This document shows positions 1-7,692 of a stretch of 37,888 nt of DNA, piece after piece (position 1 is the stretch's first letter; every line of letters begins with the position of its first letter). Below the pieces are notes generated by a model. The model ran no database searches. It saw only the letters and a program-made list of their open reading frames with translations, and was not told the origin of the DNA. Both the position numbers and the translations under genes were made by a program. This DNA comes from Spongiibacteraceae bacterium (lineage in GTDB: Bacteria > Pseudomonadota > Gammaproteobacteria > Pseudomonadales > Dasaniaceae): the NCBI GenBank assembly GCA_030621845.1, contig JAUXHA010000013.1, positions 1 through 37,888 on the forward strand, read 5' to 3'.

Positions 1-8
1 ACTAACTG

Positions 9-323
9 TGGTTGAACTGTTAGAATGATCAGTGTGAGGCTCGACACGAAAAGCTGTTTTTTTGCAGAAAATAAAAATTATTTCAAATAATAAATTTTCT
101 GTTTTTTCCGTATAGAAGAATATTTTTTAAAAGATAAAACTTTATTTTGATAAAATATCTGCGGGGAAATGATCGAGTATGAATTTGTGATCGAAGTTAT
201 AAAAAATAAATTTTATTTATAAGTGAGAATAATTTTAAGTTTTTTAATTTAATCTCCACAAGCATTAATTATCTACATTGCTGGATTTGTGAGCGCGGTC
301 ACGAACCTTGGTTGAACTGTTAG
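9..323. repeat. 15-base direct repeat, two copies exactly 300 bp apart
   Basis: TGGTTGAACTGTTAG occurs at 9-23 and again at 309-323, a perfect match at a spacing of exactly 300 bases. The copies flank the AT-rich block. Flanking bases do not extend the match, so this is a short motif rather than a long duplication. Its function is unknown. It could be a binding site or the boundary of an inserted AT-rich segment. Confidence 0.6.
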
Positions 324-659
324 TGGTAAAATTGGGGATTGTTTCACAGAAGACATTTCTGCTGCGGAATGAACCGCGAGGGAATAAATTATTGTTGGTT
401 ATGTGTTGGCGAGGGATGTCGCGCGGGAACTGCTGTGTAATGCATGAATTACTCTATGGCTAGCCAGCTTGAGCAGTCTGGTACAGGCCATGCGGACACT
501 CGTTCAGGGAGTTAGTTGAGCGGGAAGCTGAGAAGAAAGCGCAGCACGGCGGCCAGTCAGGAGATAAAGCCTTGCTTATAGAGTGGTCTTTGTTTGTGGT
601 GATCCGGTATTGGATCGGGGATGCGGGGTGATCGTCTACCGCAGGGCTTCACCGGGGCC

Positions 660-690
660 GATAATCGACGATAGTAAAGGGTCGATTATC
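660..690. repeat. Perfect 10-bp inverted repeat, possible operator
   Basis: GATAATCGAC (660-669) and GTCGATTATC (681-690) are perfect reverse complements separated by 11 bases. The second arm is followed only by TCTCC, so it is not a typical intrinsic terminator. It lies just upstream of a promoter-like pair at 712-740 that would read toward the rubredoxin gene, so an operator is a reasonable guess. Confidence 0.5.
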
Positions 691-711
691 TCTCCATTTC
701 GGTTGTCGAGG

Positions 712-740
712 CTGTCATATAGGGCGGAACAGCGTACAAT
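712..740 (+). promoter_or_regulatory. Candidate sigma-70 promoter upstream of rubredoxin-reductase gene
   Basis: CTGTCA (712-717) and TACAAT (735-740) are separated by 17 bases and match the -35 and -10 consensus at 4/6 and 5/6 positions. If used, transcripts would carry a leader of about 200 bases before the start codon at 952. No other good promoter was seen nearer to the gene. Confidence 0.4.
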
Positions 741-951
741 AGCCGCCTTTCAGTAACCGGGCGGCTGGTGAGGCCTTAAGCGGCGGCGGTACTGATGGCT
801 GGAGTCCGACAGGCGGTATAGCGCTGTAACAAGCGGCAGGCAGAACCCATCTGGTAAGGGTATTTACCGGCGATAGGCTGAAAACATCAAGGCTTCGGTC
901 ATTCAGGCCATTGAGCCAGTATGTATGAATACAGGTAGAGGTAAGTTTGTA

Positions 952-2328
952 ATGAGTAAGTGGGAATGTATTGTTTGTGGCTGGGTCTATGATGAGGCCA
1001 AAGGTGATCCGAGCTCGGGCCTGGCAGCAGGTACCAAGTGGGACGATATCCCGGAAGACTGGTTGTGCCCGGACTGTGGTGTAGGCAAAGAAGACTTCGA
1101 ACTTATTGAGGAGTCCGTTGCTTCCGATGTGCCCCACCATGAGGTGGAAGACACCACCGACCATGTAGTGGCCCCGGTGATTATTCTCGGCACCGGCCTG
1201 GCAGGTTATGGCCTGGCCAAGGAATTTCGTAAACATGATACCGAAACGCCGTTGATCCTGATTACCTCTGATGATGGGCGCAGTTATTCCAAACCGATGT
1301 TATCGACCGGTTATACCAAAGAGACTACGCCAGATGATTTGGTGCAGCAGGATGCGGGCAGCATGGGTCGTACCCTGAAGGCCAGTGTTTGGACCATGAC
1401 CCGGGTTACTTCCATTGATACTGCGCTGCAGTTGATTAAGGTCGGCGACGCGGAAACGGCCATTCATTACAGCAAGCTGGTGTTAACCCTTGGCGCGGAT
1501 ACCATTACGCCTCCTATTGCGGGCGATGGCCTTGATTATGTTTATTCCGTGAATGACCTCATGGACTATGGCGATTTTCGCACCGCGATCAAGAAACAAG
1601 AGGTTAAAAAGCTTTGTATTATCGGTGGCGGGCTGATTGGCTGTGAGTTCACCAATGACCTGCTTAACGGCGGTTTTGAAACTGAGACCGTTGATCCCCT
1701 GGCTTATTGCCTGCCCACGTTGTTGCCGGAAGTGGCTGGCCGAGCGGTGCAGCGAGCACTTGAGGCAAAGGGGGCTACATTCCACTTTGGGCCGCTGGTG
1801 ACCGAGGTGAACAAAAAAGAATCGGGTGGCGTCTGTGTTAGCTTGAATAATGGCACCACCATCGATGCCGACCTGGTTGTGTCGGCGGTGGGTGTGCGCC
1901 CCCGTACTACCCTGGCGAGTGAGGCAGGTATTGAAGTCAATCGCGGTATTGTGACCAACCGCCTATTGGAAACATCCGCAGCTAATGTCTATGCGCTGGG
2001 TGATTGTGTCGAAGTTGAAGGGCATGTACTGGTTTACGTTGCGCCATTAATGGCGGGTGCCCGTGCATTGGGTAAGACCCTGGCCGGTGAACCGACCCAG
2101 GTGAGCTATGCTGCGATGCCGGTAACCATTAAAACACCGGCTTGTCCGGTAGTTGTTAACCCTGTAGCCAGGGATGCTGAAGGTGACTGGAGCATTCAGC
2201 AGCAGGATAATAATGTGGTTGCAGAATTCCGCGATAGCTCAGGTCAACTGATTGGCTTTGCCCTAACGGGTGAGGGAACCAAGGAAAAAATGCGTTTACA
2301 AAAAGAACTGCAAGCTATTATGCCTTAA
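952..2328 (+). CDS. Rubredoxin fused to FAD/NAD(P)H-dependent rubredoxin reductase
   Basis: This is a two-domain electron-transfer protein of 458 residues. Residues 1-54 are a rubredoxin with the iron ligands C6-x2-C9 and C39-x2-C42 in the usual CxxCG/CPDCG settings. A linker of about 20 residues leads to a pyridine nucleotide-disulfide oxidoreductase fold: FAD-binding GxGxxG at 80-85, a second Rossmann motif (IIGGGLIG) for NAD(P)H, and the late FAD motif (ALGDC). In Pseudomonas the two partners (rubA, rubB) are separate adjacent genes that feed electrons to alkane hydroxylase; here one chain likely passes electrons from NAD(P)H through FAD to its own rubredoxin. ATG at 952 was chosen because AGAGG lies about 8 bases upstream; an ATG at 925 would add nine unconserved residues. 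The electron acceptor is not evident from the neighbours. Confidence 0.9.
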   Translation: MSKWECIVCGWVYDEAKGDPSSGLAAGTKWDDIPEDWLCPDCGVGKEDFELIEESVASDVPHHEVEDTTDHVVAPVIILGTGLAGYGLAKEFRKHDTETPLILITSDDGRSYSKPMLSTGYTKETTPDDLVQQDAGSMGRTLKASVWTMTRVTSIDTALQLIKVGDAETAIHYSKLVLTLGADTITPPIAGDGLDYVYSVNDLMDYGDFRTAIKKQEVKKLCIIGGGLIGCEFTNDLLNGGFETETVDPLAYCLPTLLPEVAGRAVQRALEAKGATFHFGPLVTEVNKKESGGVCVSLNNGTTIDADLVVSAVGVRPRTTLASEAGIEVNRGIVTNRLLETSAANVYALGDCVEVEGHVLVYVAPLMAGARALGKTLAGEPTQVSYAAMPVTIKTPACPVVVNPVARDAEGDWSIQQQDNNVVAEFRDSSGQLIGFALTGEGTKEKMRLQKELQAIMP

Positions 2329-2466
2329 GTGGGAAGTCATTCAGTGCCGGCCTCGATATTGGCGGGTACGGAAAGTCTTTCCATTTGAGTGCCAACTTGC
2401 TTAAATAATGGTATCTGTCTTTAGCAGAACCGTGACAGACCCAATACTACCACTAAGGAGCCTTCC

Positions 2467-2739
2467 ATGAGAAAGCCAGATCTAGCAGCGATTATCGCTG
2501 ACAAAGCCGATATCTCGAATGATAAAGCCAGCGATGTACTGAATGCCATTCTCGATGAGATTACCAACTCATTGGGTAAAAAAGAATCCGTAAGCCTGAT
2601 TGGTTTTGGTACCTTTGAAAACCGTCATCGCAAGGCCCGCAGTGGTAAAAACCCGCAGACGGGTGAGACTATCCAGATTGCCGCTAGTAATACCGTAGGC
2701 TTTAAACCTGGAAAAGCTTTGAAGACCGCGTTAAATTAA
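2467..2739 (+). CDS. hupB: DNA-binding protein HU
   Basis: This 90-residue protein is full length for the HU/IHF family. HU is a nucleoid-associated protein that binds and bends DNA as a dimer with little sequence specificity. The signature region GFGTFENRHRKARSGKNPQTG (residues about 46-66), with the beta-arm RxGxNPxTG motif, is present, and the C-terminus ends in the usual GKALKxALN form. It has no IHF-specific features. The start has a strong ribosome site (AAGGAG, 2456-2461). It is a single-gene unit that ends in a clear terminator at 2761. Its place beside rubredoxin reductase matches Pseudomonas. The choice between hupA and hupB is not decided by sequence. Confidence 0.95.
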   Translation: MRKPDLAAIIADKADISNDKASDVLNAILDEITNSLGKKESVSLIGFGTFENRHRKARSGKNPQTGETIQIAASNTVGFKPGKALKTALN

Positions 2740-2760
2740 TTAGTGCTTTAATGATTATCA

Positions 2761-2795
2761 GGCGGATAGTACCTCGGTGCTATCCGCCTTTTTAT
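2761..2795 (+). terminator. Rho-independent terminator of the HU gene
   Basis: GGCGGATAGTACC (2761-2773) pairs with GGTGCTATCCGCC (2776-2788) through 13 positions, including one G-T pair, across a two-base gap. TTTTTATT follows. It lies 21 bases after the HU stop. Confidence 0.92.
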
Positions 2796-2834
2796 TGGTA
2801 GTAAATTATTGGCAGTAAATTATTGGTAGTAAAC
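2794..2834. repeat. Three tandem copies of a 14-bp unit
   Basis: The unit ATTGGTAGTAAATT is repeated at 2794-2807, 2808-2821 (one change: GGCAG) and 2822-2834 (3' end changed). The array begins at the tail of the HU terminator and runs into the DUF1415 start codon, so it forms the whole spacer and the leader of that gene. Confidence 0.85.
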
Positions 2835-2835
2835 A

Positions 2836-3390
2836 ATGGATGAGCAGGCGGCGATAAATATCACGCGTCGCTGGCTGGATAAAGTGGTGATTGCACTCAA
2901 TTTGTGCCCCTTTGCCAGCCAGGTGGTGATGGAAAATAGTCTGCGCTTGTGTGTTAGTAATGCCAGCGATGATGAATCGATAATTCATGCAATACTGGAA
3001 GAGCTGGACACCTTACAAAGCAGCAGCGAGCAAGAGGTGGCGACCGGCCTGTTGATTTTTTCTGAAGGCCTGCGAGACTTCGATCACTACTTATCGGTAG
3101 TCGAGCTGGCGCAGCAATTAGTGCAGCAGGTGGGTCTTGAGGGGGTATTCCAGGTCGCCAGCTTTCATCCGGATTACCATTTTGTCGGTGTGGCCACGGA
3201 TGATCTCGGCAATTACACTAATCGATCGCCGCTGCCAATGTTACATTTTATTCGAGAGCAGCAACTTAGTCGGGCGCTGGCGACCTATCCCCGGCCGGAA
3301 ACGATTCCGGAAAACAATATTGCCACGCTCAAGGCAATGGGTGATCAGGCGGTGCTGGCTTTATTCCATAGCCTGGGCGGCAGCGATTGA
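2836..3390 (+). CDS. DUF1415 family protein
   Basis: This 184-residue protein matches my memory of the DUF1415 family of gammaproteobacteria, whose biochemical function I do not know. Family-like segments are the N-terminal LNLCPFA (residues 21-27), the central SFHPDYHF followed by TNRSPLPMLHFIRE, and the C-terminal IPENNIATLKAMG. It has no signal peptide and no membrane segment, so it is likely cytoplasmic. The start codon sits at the end of a 14-bp tandem repeat and has only a weak ribosome site (GGTAG), so expression may be low. It is separated from HU by a terminator, so it needs its own promoter, which I cannot identify. Confidence 0.85.
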   Translation: MDEQAAINITRRWLDKVVIALNLCPFASQVVMENSLRLCVSNASDDESIIHAILEELDTLQSSSEQEVATGLLIFSEGLRDFDHYLSVVELAQQLVQQVGLEGVFQVASFHPDYHFVGVATDDLGNYTNRSPLPMLHFIREQQLSRALATYPRPETIPENNIATLKAMGDQAVLALFHSLGGSD

Positions 3391-3469
3391 GTTGTACTGG
3401 CGGGAAGCTGGAAGTTAAGCCGGCAGCAGCTACAGTGAGATAAACAAAACAATAAACGGTGGATTGACT

Positions 3470-4747
3470 ATGACCAGGTTGGCCTTACATTGGCAAATTG
3501 CGATTGCCATATTAGCTGCGGTATTGGCAGGAATTATTACTGGCACCGAGATGGAGTTGCTGGGTGTTCGCTTTTACACAATCTATAGCTTTATGGGTGA
3601 GTTATTTTTAAACGCCCTGAAAATGTTAATCGTGCCGCTGATTATGTCATCGATCATCAGTGGGGTAGCGGGCATTGGTGGCAATAAAAACCTGGGGCGA
3701 CTGGGGGGGAAAACCATGGGGTTTTACCTTATCAGTAGTTTGTTGGCGATTCTGGTAGGCCTGGTCGCCGTGAACTTGCTGGAGCCGGGTATTAAGGATG
3801 GGCAGGCTGTGGGTGCCCAGCTCAACCTTGATTATAACGACGGCCAACTGGAAGGTTTGATCGATAAAGTGGAGCAGGGCGCCAGTAGTATTGGTGATAT
3901 TTTCCTCAGGATGGTGCCGCCCAATGTTGTGGCCGCCGCCGCCGAGGGCAAAATGCTGGGAATGATTTTTTTCAGTTTGCTGTTCGGTTTGTTCATGACC
4001 CGCATTGGCCGGGAAAAGGGCGAGCTACTGATTAATTTCTGGAACGCCATTTTTGACGTAATGATTGCGATGACCATGTGGGTGATGAAGTTTGCACCGC
4101 TGGGTGTTTTTGGGCTGGTGGCGAAGACGGTGGCAGCAACGGGCTTTGCTGCCTTTGGGCCACTGCTGATGTTATTTATAACGGTGTTAATTGCGCTGTT
4201 GGTTCACGCCTTTATTACCCTTTCCCTGCTATTAAGGTATGTCGGCGGCGTGAGCCCGCTGGCCTTTATGAAAAAAATGTCGCCGGTGATGCTGACGGCT
4301 TTTTCGACCGCCTCAAGTTCAGCCACGCTGCCCCTGACTATGGAAACGGTGGAAAAGGAAGTCGGGGTATCGAACGGCACTACCAGTTTTGTATTGCCAT
4401 TGGGAGCAACCATTAACATGGACGGCACTGCGCTCTATGAGTGCGTGGCGGCGATATTTATTGCCCAGGCTTACGGTCTTGATTTGAGTTTTGCGCAGCA
4501 ATTTTCCATTGTACTGGTGGCACTGCTGACATCCATTGGCGTGGCGGGAATACCAGCCGCCAGCCTGGTGGCGATTTCCGTTATTCTGGGGGTGATTGGC
4601 TTGCCACTGGAAGGGCTGGGTTTATTGCTGGTTACCGACCGGGTGCTGGATATGCTGAGAACAGCGGTCAATGTGTACAGTGATTCCTGTGGTACGATCA
4701 TTATCGCGCGCAGTGAAGGTGAGACGACGGCGGTGGACCGAGTCTGA
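3470..4747 (+). CDS. Dicarboxylate/amino acid:cation (Na+/H+) symporter, DAACS family
   Basis: This inner-membrane secondary transporter of 425 residues imports C4-dicarboxylates or acidic amino acids with Na+ or H+. DAACS (GltP/DctA, TC 2.A.23) hallmarks are clear: the serine-rich re-entrant hairpin (STASSSATLP), the NMDGTALY motif of TM7, the second hairpin with GIPAAS, and TM8 with DRVLDMLRTAVNV followed by SDSCGT. The arginine in TM8 (DMLRTAVN) is consistent with acidic substrates. Length is normal for the family. ATG at 3470 is preferred over TTG at 3464 because GGTGG is 8 bases upstream of the ATG. No binding-protein or sensor gene is adjacent. The exact substrate cannot be told. Confidence 0.9.
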   Translation: MTRLALHWQIAIAILAAVLAGIITGTEMELLGVRFYTIYSFMGELFLNALKMLIVPLIMSSIISGVAGIGGNKNLGRLGGKTMGFYLISSLLAILVGLVAVNLLEPGIKDGQAVGAQLNLDYNDGQLEGLIDKVEQGASSIGDIFLRMVPPNVVAAAAEGKMLGMIFFSLLFGLFMTRIGREKGELLINFWNAIFDVMIAMTMWVMKFAPLGVFGLVAKTVAATGFAAFGPLLMLFITVLIALLVHAFITLSLLLRYVGGVSPLAFMKKMSPVMLTAFSTASSSATLPLTMETVEKEVGVSNGTTSFVLPLGATINMDGTALYECVAAIFIAQAYGLDLSFAQQFSIVLVALLTSIGVAGIPAASLVAISVILGVIGLPLEGLGLLLVTDRVLDMLRTAVNVYSDSCGTIIIARSEGETTAVDRV

Positions 4748-4876
4748 GGATGGGCGTCAATTATCCGTTGTTATCACCGTGCCGAGGCGTTGGGAAAAAC
4801 GCTTGAAAAAACAATAACAAATAAAATTTTAAATAAAATCAATCGCTTGAGAATTATTTTTCGCTGCCTGCTTAGT

Positions 4877-4893
4877 TTGGCCTGTGTTTTGCA
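4877..4893 (+). promoter_or_regulatory. Possible sigma-54 (-24/-12) promoter
   Basis: TTGGCCTGTGTTTTGCA has GG and GC spaced by 10 bases as in sigma-54 promoters, with an intact TTGCA -12 part and two mismatches in the -24 part. It would place the transcription start about 45 bases before the small gene at 4948. No activator gene is nearby, so this is a weak call. Confidence 0.25.
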
Positions 4894-4947
4894 ATATCCC
4901 TCCCGGAATGAAAATTATTGGCACAGCGTAAATAAGGGCGGGAAACA

Positions 4948-5196
4948 ATGTTAAGCACTCATATGGAAGACCTGCAGAACTGCATTCAATGGGCACAATA
5001 CCAGCAAGATGTTGATGTGCTGTGTTTAGCCCGTGTGCGGATGCAGGCGCTGGAAAAATGTGTGGGCCAGTTACCCGCGCCGGAACAGCAGCGCGCTTAT
5101 CGCCAGATTGATGCAATGTTGCCTATGGAATGGCCTTTTTGGATGGAACTGTGCCGTTATGAAGATCAACTGGGGCAACAGCAGTCGCTCCACTAA
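4948..5196 (+). CDS. Small conserved-looking protein of unknown function
   Basis: I do not recognise this 82-residue protein. It is rich in Q, L and M, predicted mostly helical, with no signal peptide, membrane segment or zinc motif. It has two cysteines in the N-terminal half and a Trp-rich stretch (MEWPFWMELCRYEDQ, about residues 59-73). A purine-rich site (GGGCGGGAAAC) precedes the ATG, and an intrinsic terminator follows 35 bases after the stop, so the gene looks like a complete single-gene transcription unit. That structure, rather than homology, is why it is called real. It is convergent with recG. Confidence 0.65.
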   Translation: MLSTHMEDLQNCIQWAQYQQDVDVLCLARVRMQALEKCVGQLPAPEQQRAYRQIDAMLPMEWPFWMELCRYEDQLGQQQSLH

Positions 5197-5230
5197 TCGT
5201 CTCCACTCGAGTGTTTAAGCTCACTCCTTC

Positions 5231-5256
5231 AGGGACGGTTTACCGTCCCTTTTTTA
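5231..5256 (+). terminator. Rho-independent terminator after the small gene at 4948
   Basis: AGGGACGGT (5231-5239) and ACCGTCCCT (5242-5250) form a perfect 9-bp stem with a TT loop, followed by TTTTTATT. On the minus strand there is no T-run, so it does not obviously terminate recG transcription. Confidence 0.92.
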
Positions 5257-5263
5257 TTGCCTG

Positions 5264-7354
5264 CTACACCTGCGCATATTGCTCCCCGTCCACTAGCCAG
5301 CGCTTAATCAATGCGTCGATAATGTCAGGGTGATCCGCCAGCATGGTTTCAGCGGTGTCTCTGACGGCATCGAGTAAATCACTGTCTCGTTCAAGGTCGG
5401 CAATACGCATTTGCATCAACCCGGTTTGCCGGGTGCCTAATAATTCGCCGGGGCCGCGCAATGCCAGGTCTTTTTCGGCGATGACAAAGCCATCGCTACT
5501 GTCTCGCATGGCCTGCAAGCGCTGTTTACCCTGCTGCGATAGCGGTGCCTGGTACATCAGCGCGCAGTGGCTGGCGGTCTCGCCGCGGCCAACGCGGCCA
5601 CGCAGTTGGTGTAATTGGGCCAGCCCCAGTCGCTCGGCATTTTCAATAATCATTAAGCTGGCATTGGCTACGTCGACACCGACTTCTATCACGGTGGTGG
5701 CAACCAGCAAATCAATCTGGTGGGATTTGAAGGCATGCATGATGGCTATTTTTTCATCGGCTTTAAGGCGCCCATGTACTAGCCCGACCCTGACATTGTC
5801 CAGCGCTTCATTGAGCAGTTTGCAGGTTTCTTCGGCGGCCTGTGCCTCCAGTACCTCGGACTCTTCTATCAGGGTACATACCCAGTAGGCCTGGCGCCCT
5901 TCCAGGCAGGCTTGTTGTACCCGGGCAATTAATTGTGCGCGGCGAGTATTATCAATCACAATGGTGTTAATCGGTGTGCGGCCGGGTGGCAACTCGTCGA
6001 TGACCGAGGTATCGAGATCGGCATAGGCACTCATGGCCAGTGTGCGGGGTATGGGTGTGGCGGTCATGATCAGCTGGTGAGGGTGGCCGACATTGTGGCT
6101 GGCCTTTTCTTTCAGCGCCAGTCGTTGATGAACACCAAAGCGATGTTGTTCATCGATGATTGCCAGGCCGAGTCGGGCAAAACAGACCTCTTGTTGGAAC
6201 AGTGCGTGGGTGCCGACAATCACCTGGGCCCGGTGATCGGCAATGGCTGCCAGGGTTTGCTGGCGGGCCTTGCCTTTTATTTTTCCACTCAGCCAGGCCA
6301 GCTCAATATTCAGTTCTACCAGCTATTCAGAAAAGTTCGCGAAGTGCTGCTCGGCGAGAATTTCAGTCGGTGCCATGATGGCCACCTGATAGCCATTCGC
6401 TACTGCTTGTAGTGCTGCCAATGCCGCCACCACGGTTTTTCCGGAGCCGACATCCCCCTGCACTAACCGCAGCATCGGTTTAGCCTGTTGCAGATCCTGT
6501 TCAATTTCCCTGGCCACGCGCGCCTGCGCGCCGGTCAGGGAGAAGGGTAATTGCTGCAGGAATTGCTCTGCCAGTGGATTGCGGCCATTGAGTGCTGGCG
6601 CGCCGTGGGCTCGGGTGGTTTGCCTCAGCCGTAGCAGGCTGAGGTTGTGTGCCAGTAATTCCTCGAAGGCAAGGCGGCGCTGGCAGGGATGCAGGCCTTC
6701 ACGCAGCAGTGATTGCGCAACATCAACCGGTGGCTGGTGTAAATAAATAATGGCCTGCTCCAGGCTAATAGCCGTTCCCGCCATAGCGAGTGGCGTGGGC
6801 AGCAACTCGCTCAGGTGATGGTGGTCGAGCAGCTGTAATGCCTGGGCGCACAGTTTGCGCCAGCTAGCTTGATGCAGGCCTTCGCTACTGGGGTAAACGG
6901 CGGTCAGGGTGGCGTCCATGGGCAAGGGATGGCCGGCATCAACACGCTGGTATTCGGGGTGAACTAATTCCAGGCCGCTGGCTCCGCGTCGGGCTTCACC
7001 AAAGCAGCGCAACCGGCTGCCCTTGAGCAGGCTTTGTTTTTGCGCTGCTGAAAAATGAAAAAAGCGCAGGGTGAGGGTGCCGGTACCGTCCTGCAGGCGA
7101 CAGAGCAGACTGCGGCGACGACCGAAAACAACATCGGCGGCTTTGATCTCGCCTTCGATCACCACATCACTACCCGGCTGAACCGCTCCGATGGGGGTGA
7201 TACGGGTGCGATCCTGATAGCGCAATGGCAGGTGAAATAAAATATCCTGGACGGTAAAGATACCCAGTTGCGCCAGTTTCTCTGCCATTCGCGGGCCGAC
7301 ACCCTTGAGGGATTCCACCGCTACCTGGTCTAGAGGGGTTTTCACCGGCTTCAT
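5264..7354 (-). pseudogene. recG: ATP-dependent DNA helicase RecG, interrupted by an in-frame amber codon
   Basis: RecG remodels stalled replication forks and branch-migrates Holliday junctions. The reading frame from ATG at 7354 to the stop at 5264 covers 696 codons, the usual RecG length, with the N-terminal wedge/OB region, Walker A (GDVGSGKT), DEQHRFG, TATPIPRTLA and the C-terminal helicase lobe all in one frame. Codon 344 (plus-strand 6323-6325) is TAG. It falls between ANFSE and LVELNIEL, where relatives usually have a tryptophan, so a single TGG-to-TAG change explains it. The rest of the frame is intact, which suggests a recent mutation or a sequencing error. A GTG at 6223 could start the C-terminal half, but that would lack Walker A. 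It is the second gene of an oxyR-recG pair. Confidence 0.88.
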
Positions 7355-7482
7355 CGAGCGGCAGGCCTTCCCAGCGGGTATTGGCGGAGGGTATCGCTGA
7401 GGGCTTTAATCATGCCAGCTTGTTCAAGCACATTTTGCGCTTGCGGGAGCGCAACGATATAACGCAATTCAGTCAGGGTCAC
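7351..7482 (-). pseudogene. oxyR: oxyR remnant: LysR-type peroxide regulator reduced to 43 codons
   Basis: Reading from GTG at 7482, the frame begins VTLTELRYIVAL, which is essentially the N-terminus of OxyR (MTLTELRYIV in Pseudomonas). It continues with QAQNVLEQAGMIKAL, close to the OxyR linker just after the DNA-binding domain (QAQKVLEQAQGIREL). It ends SDTLRQYPLGRPAAR-stop, presumably the C-terminal tail. The TGA overlaps the recG ATG (ATGA), as expected of a translationally coupled oxyR-recG pair. The helix-turn-helix core and the whole redox-sensing domain with its two cysteines are gone, apparently through two in-frame internal deletions. Full-length OxyR is about 300 residues. The remnant cannot act as a regulator; whether it is translated to keep recG coupling is unknown. 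Confidence 0.8.
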
Positions 7483-7692
7483 GATAGTGCCTTATAAAAT
7501 ATAAAGTCGGCATAATAAATAATTTCTATGGAAAAGTGTGTTTTTATTTATTTGGCGATGGGCTATATCTTGTCATACCCCGATTACCGTGCCGGCCAGA
7601 GTGCTCTTTTGCTGTAAGAGCATTGAAAGCACTTGTTGTGAGGCTAAAATCAGCCAATAATAGCGCTCGAACCCCGTTTTGAAGGACATCCC

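Larger units (their letters stand above)
1..951. other. Gene-poor leader region, AT-rich in part
   Basis: No coding region here is convincing. The frames hold only ORFs of about 20 codons, and the longer minus-strand frame over 715-1236 is a shadow of the rubredoxin fusion gene. Bases 50-260 are strongly AT-rich with many A and T runs, unlike the GC-balanced genes that follow. The stretch contains a 15-base direct repeat, one perfect inverted repeat and one plausible sigma-70 promoter, listed separately. In Pseudomonas the ubiC/ubiA genes lie near rubredoxin; no trace of them is visible. Confidence 0.6.

Noticed and set aside
715-1236. Long minus-strand open frame over the rubredoxin gene start
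   Set aside because: It overlaps the well-supported fusion gene, has low-complexity content without motifs, and lacks a ribosome site.
5264-6223. Separate C-terminal RecG protein starting at GTG 6223
   Set aside because: It would lack the wedge domain and Walker A, there is no ribosome site, and the frame is continuous with the upstream half apart from the amber codon.
6323-6325. Amber codon read as pyrrolysine
   Set aside because: No pyl genes or insertion signals are visible, and a one-base change from TGG is a far simpler account.
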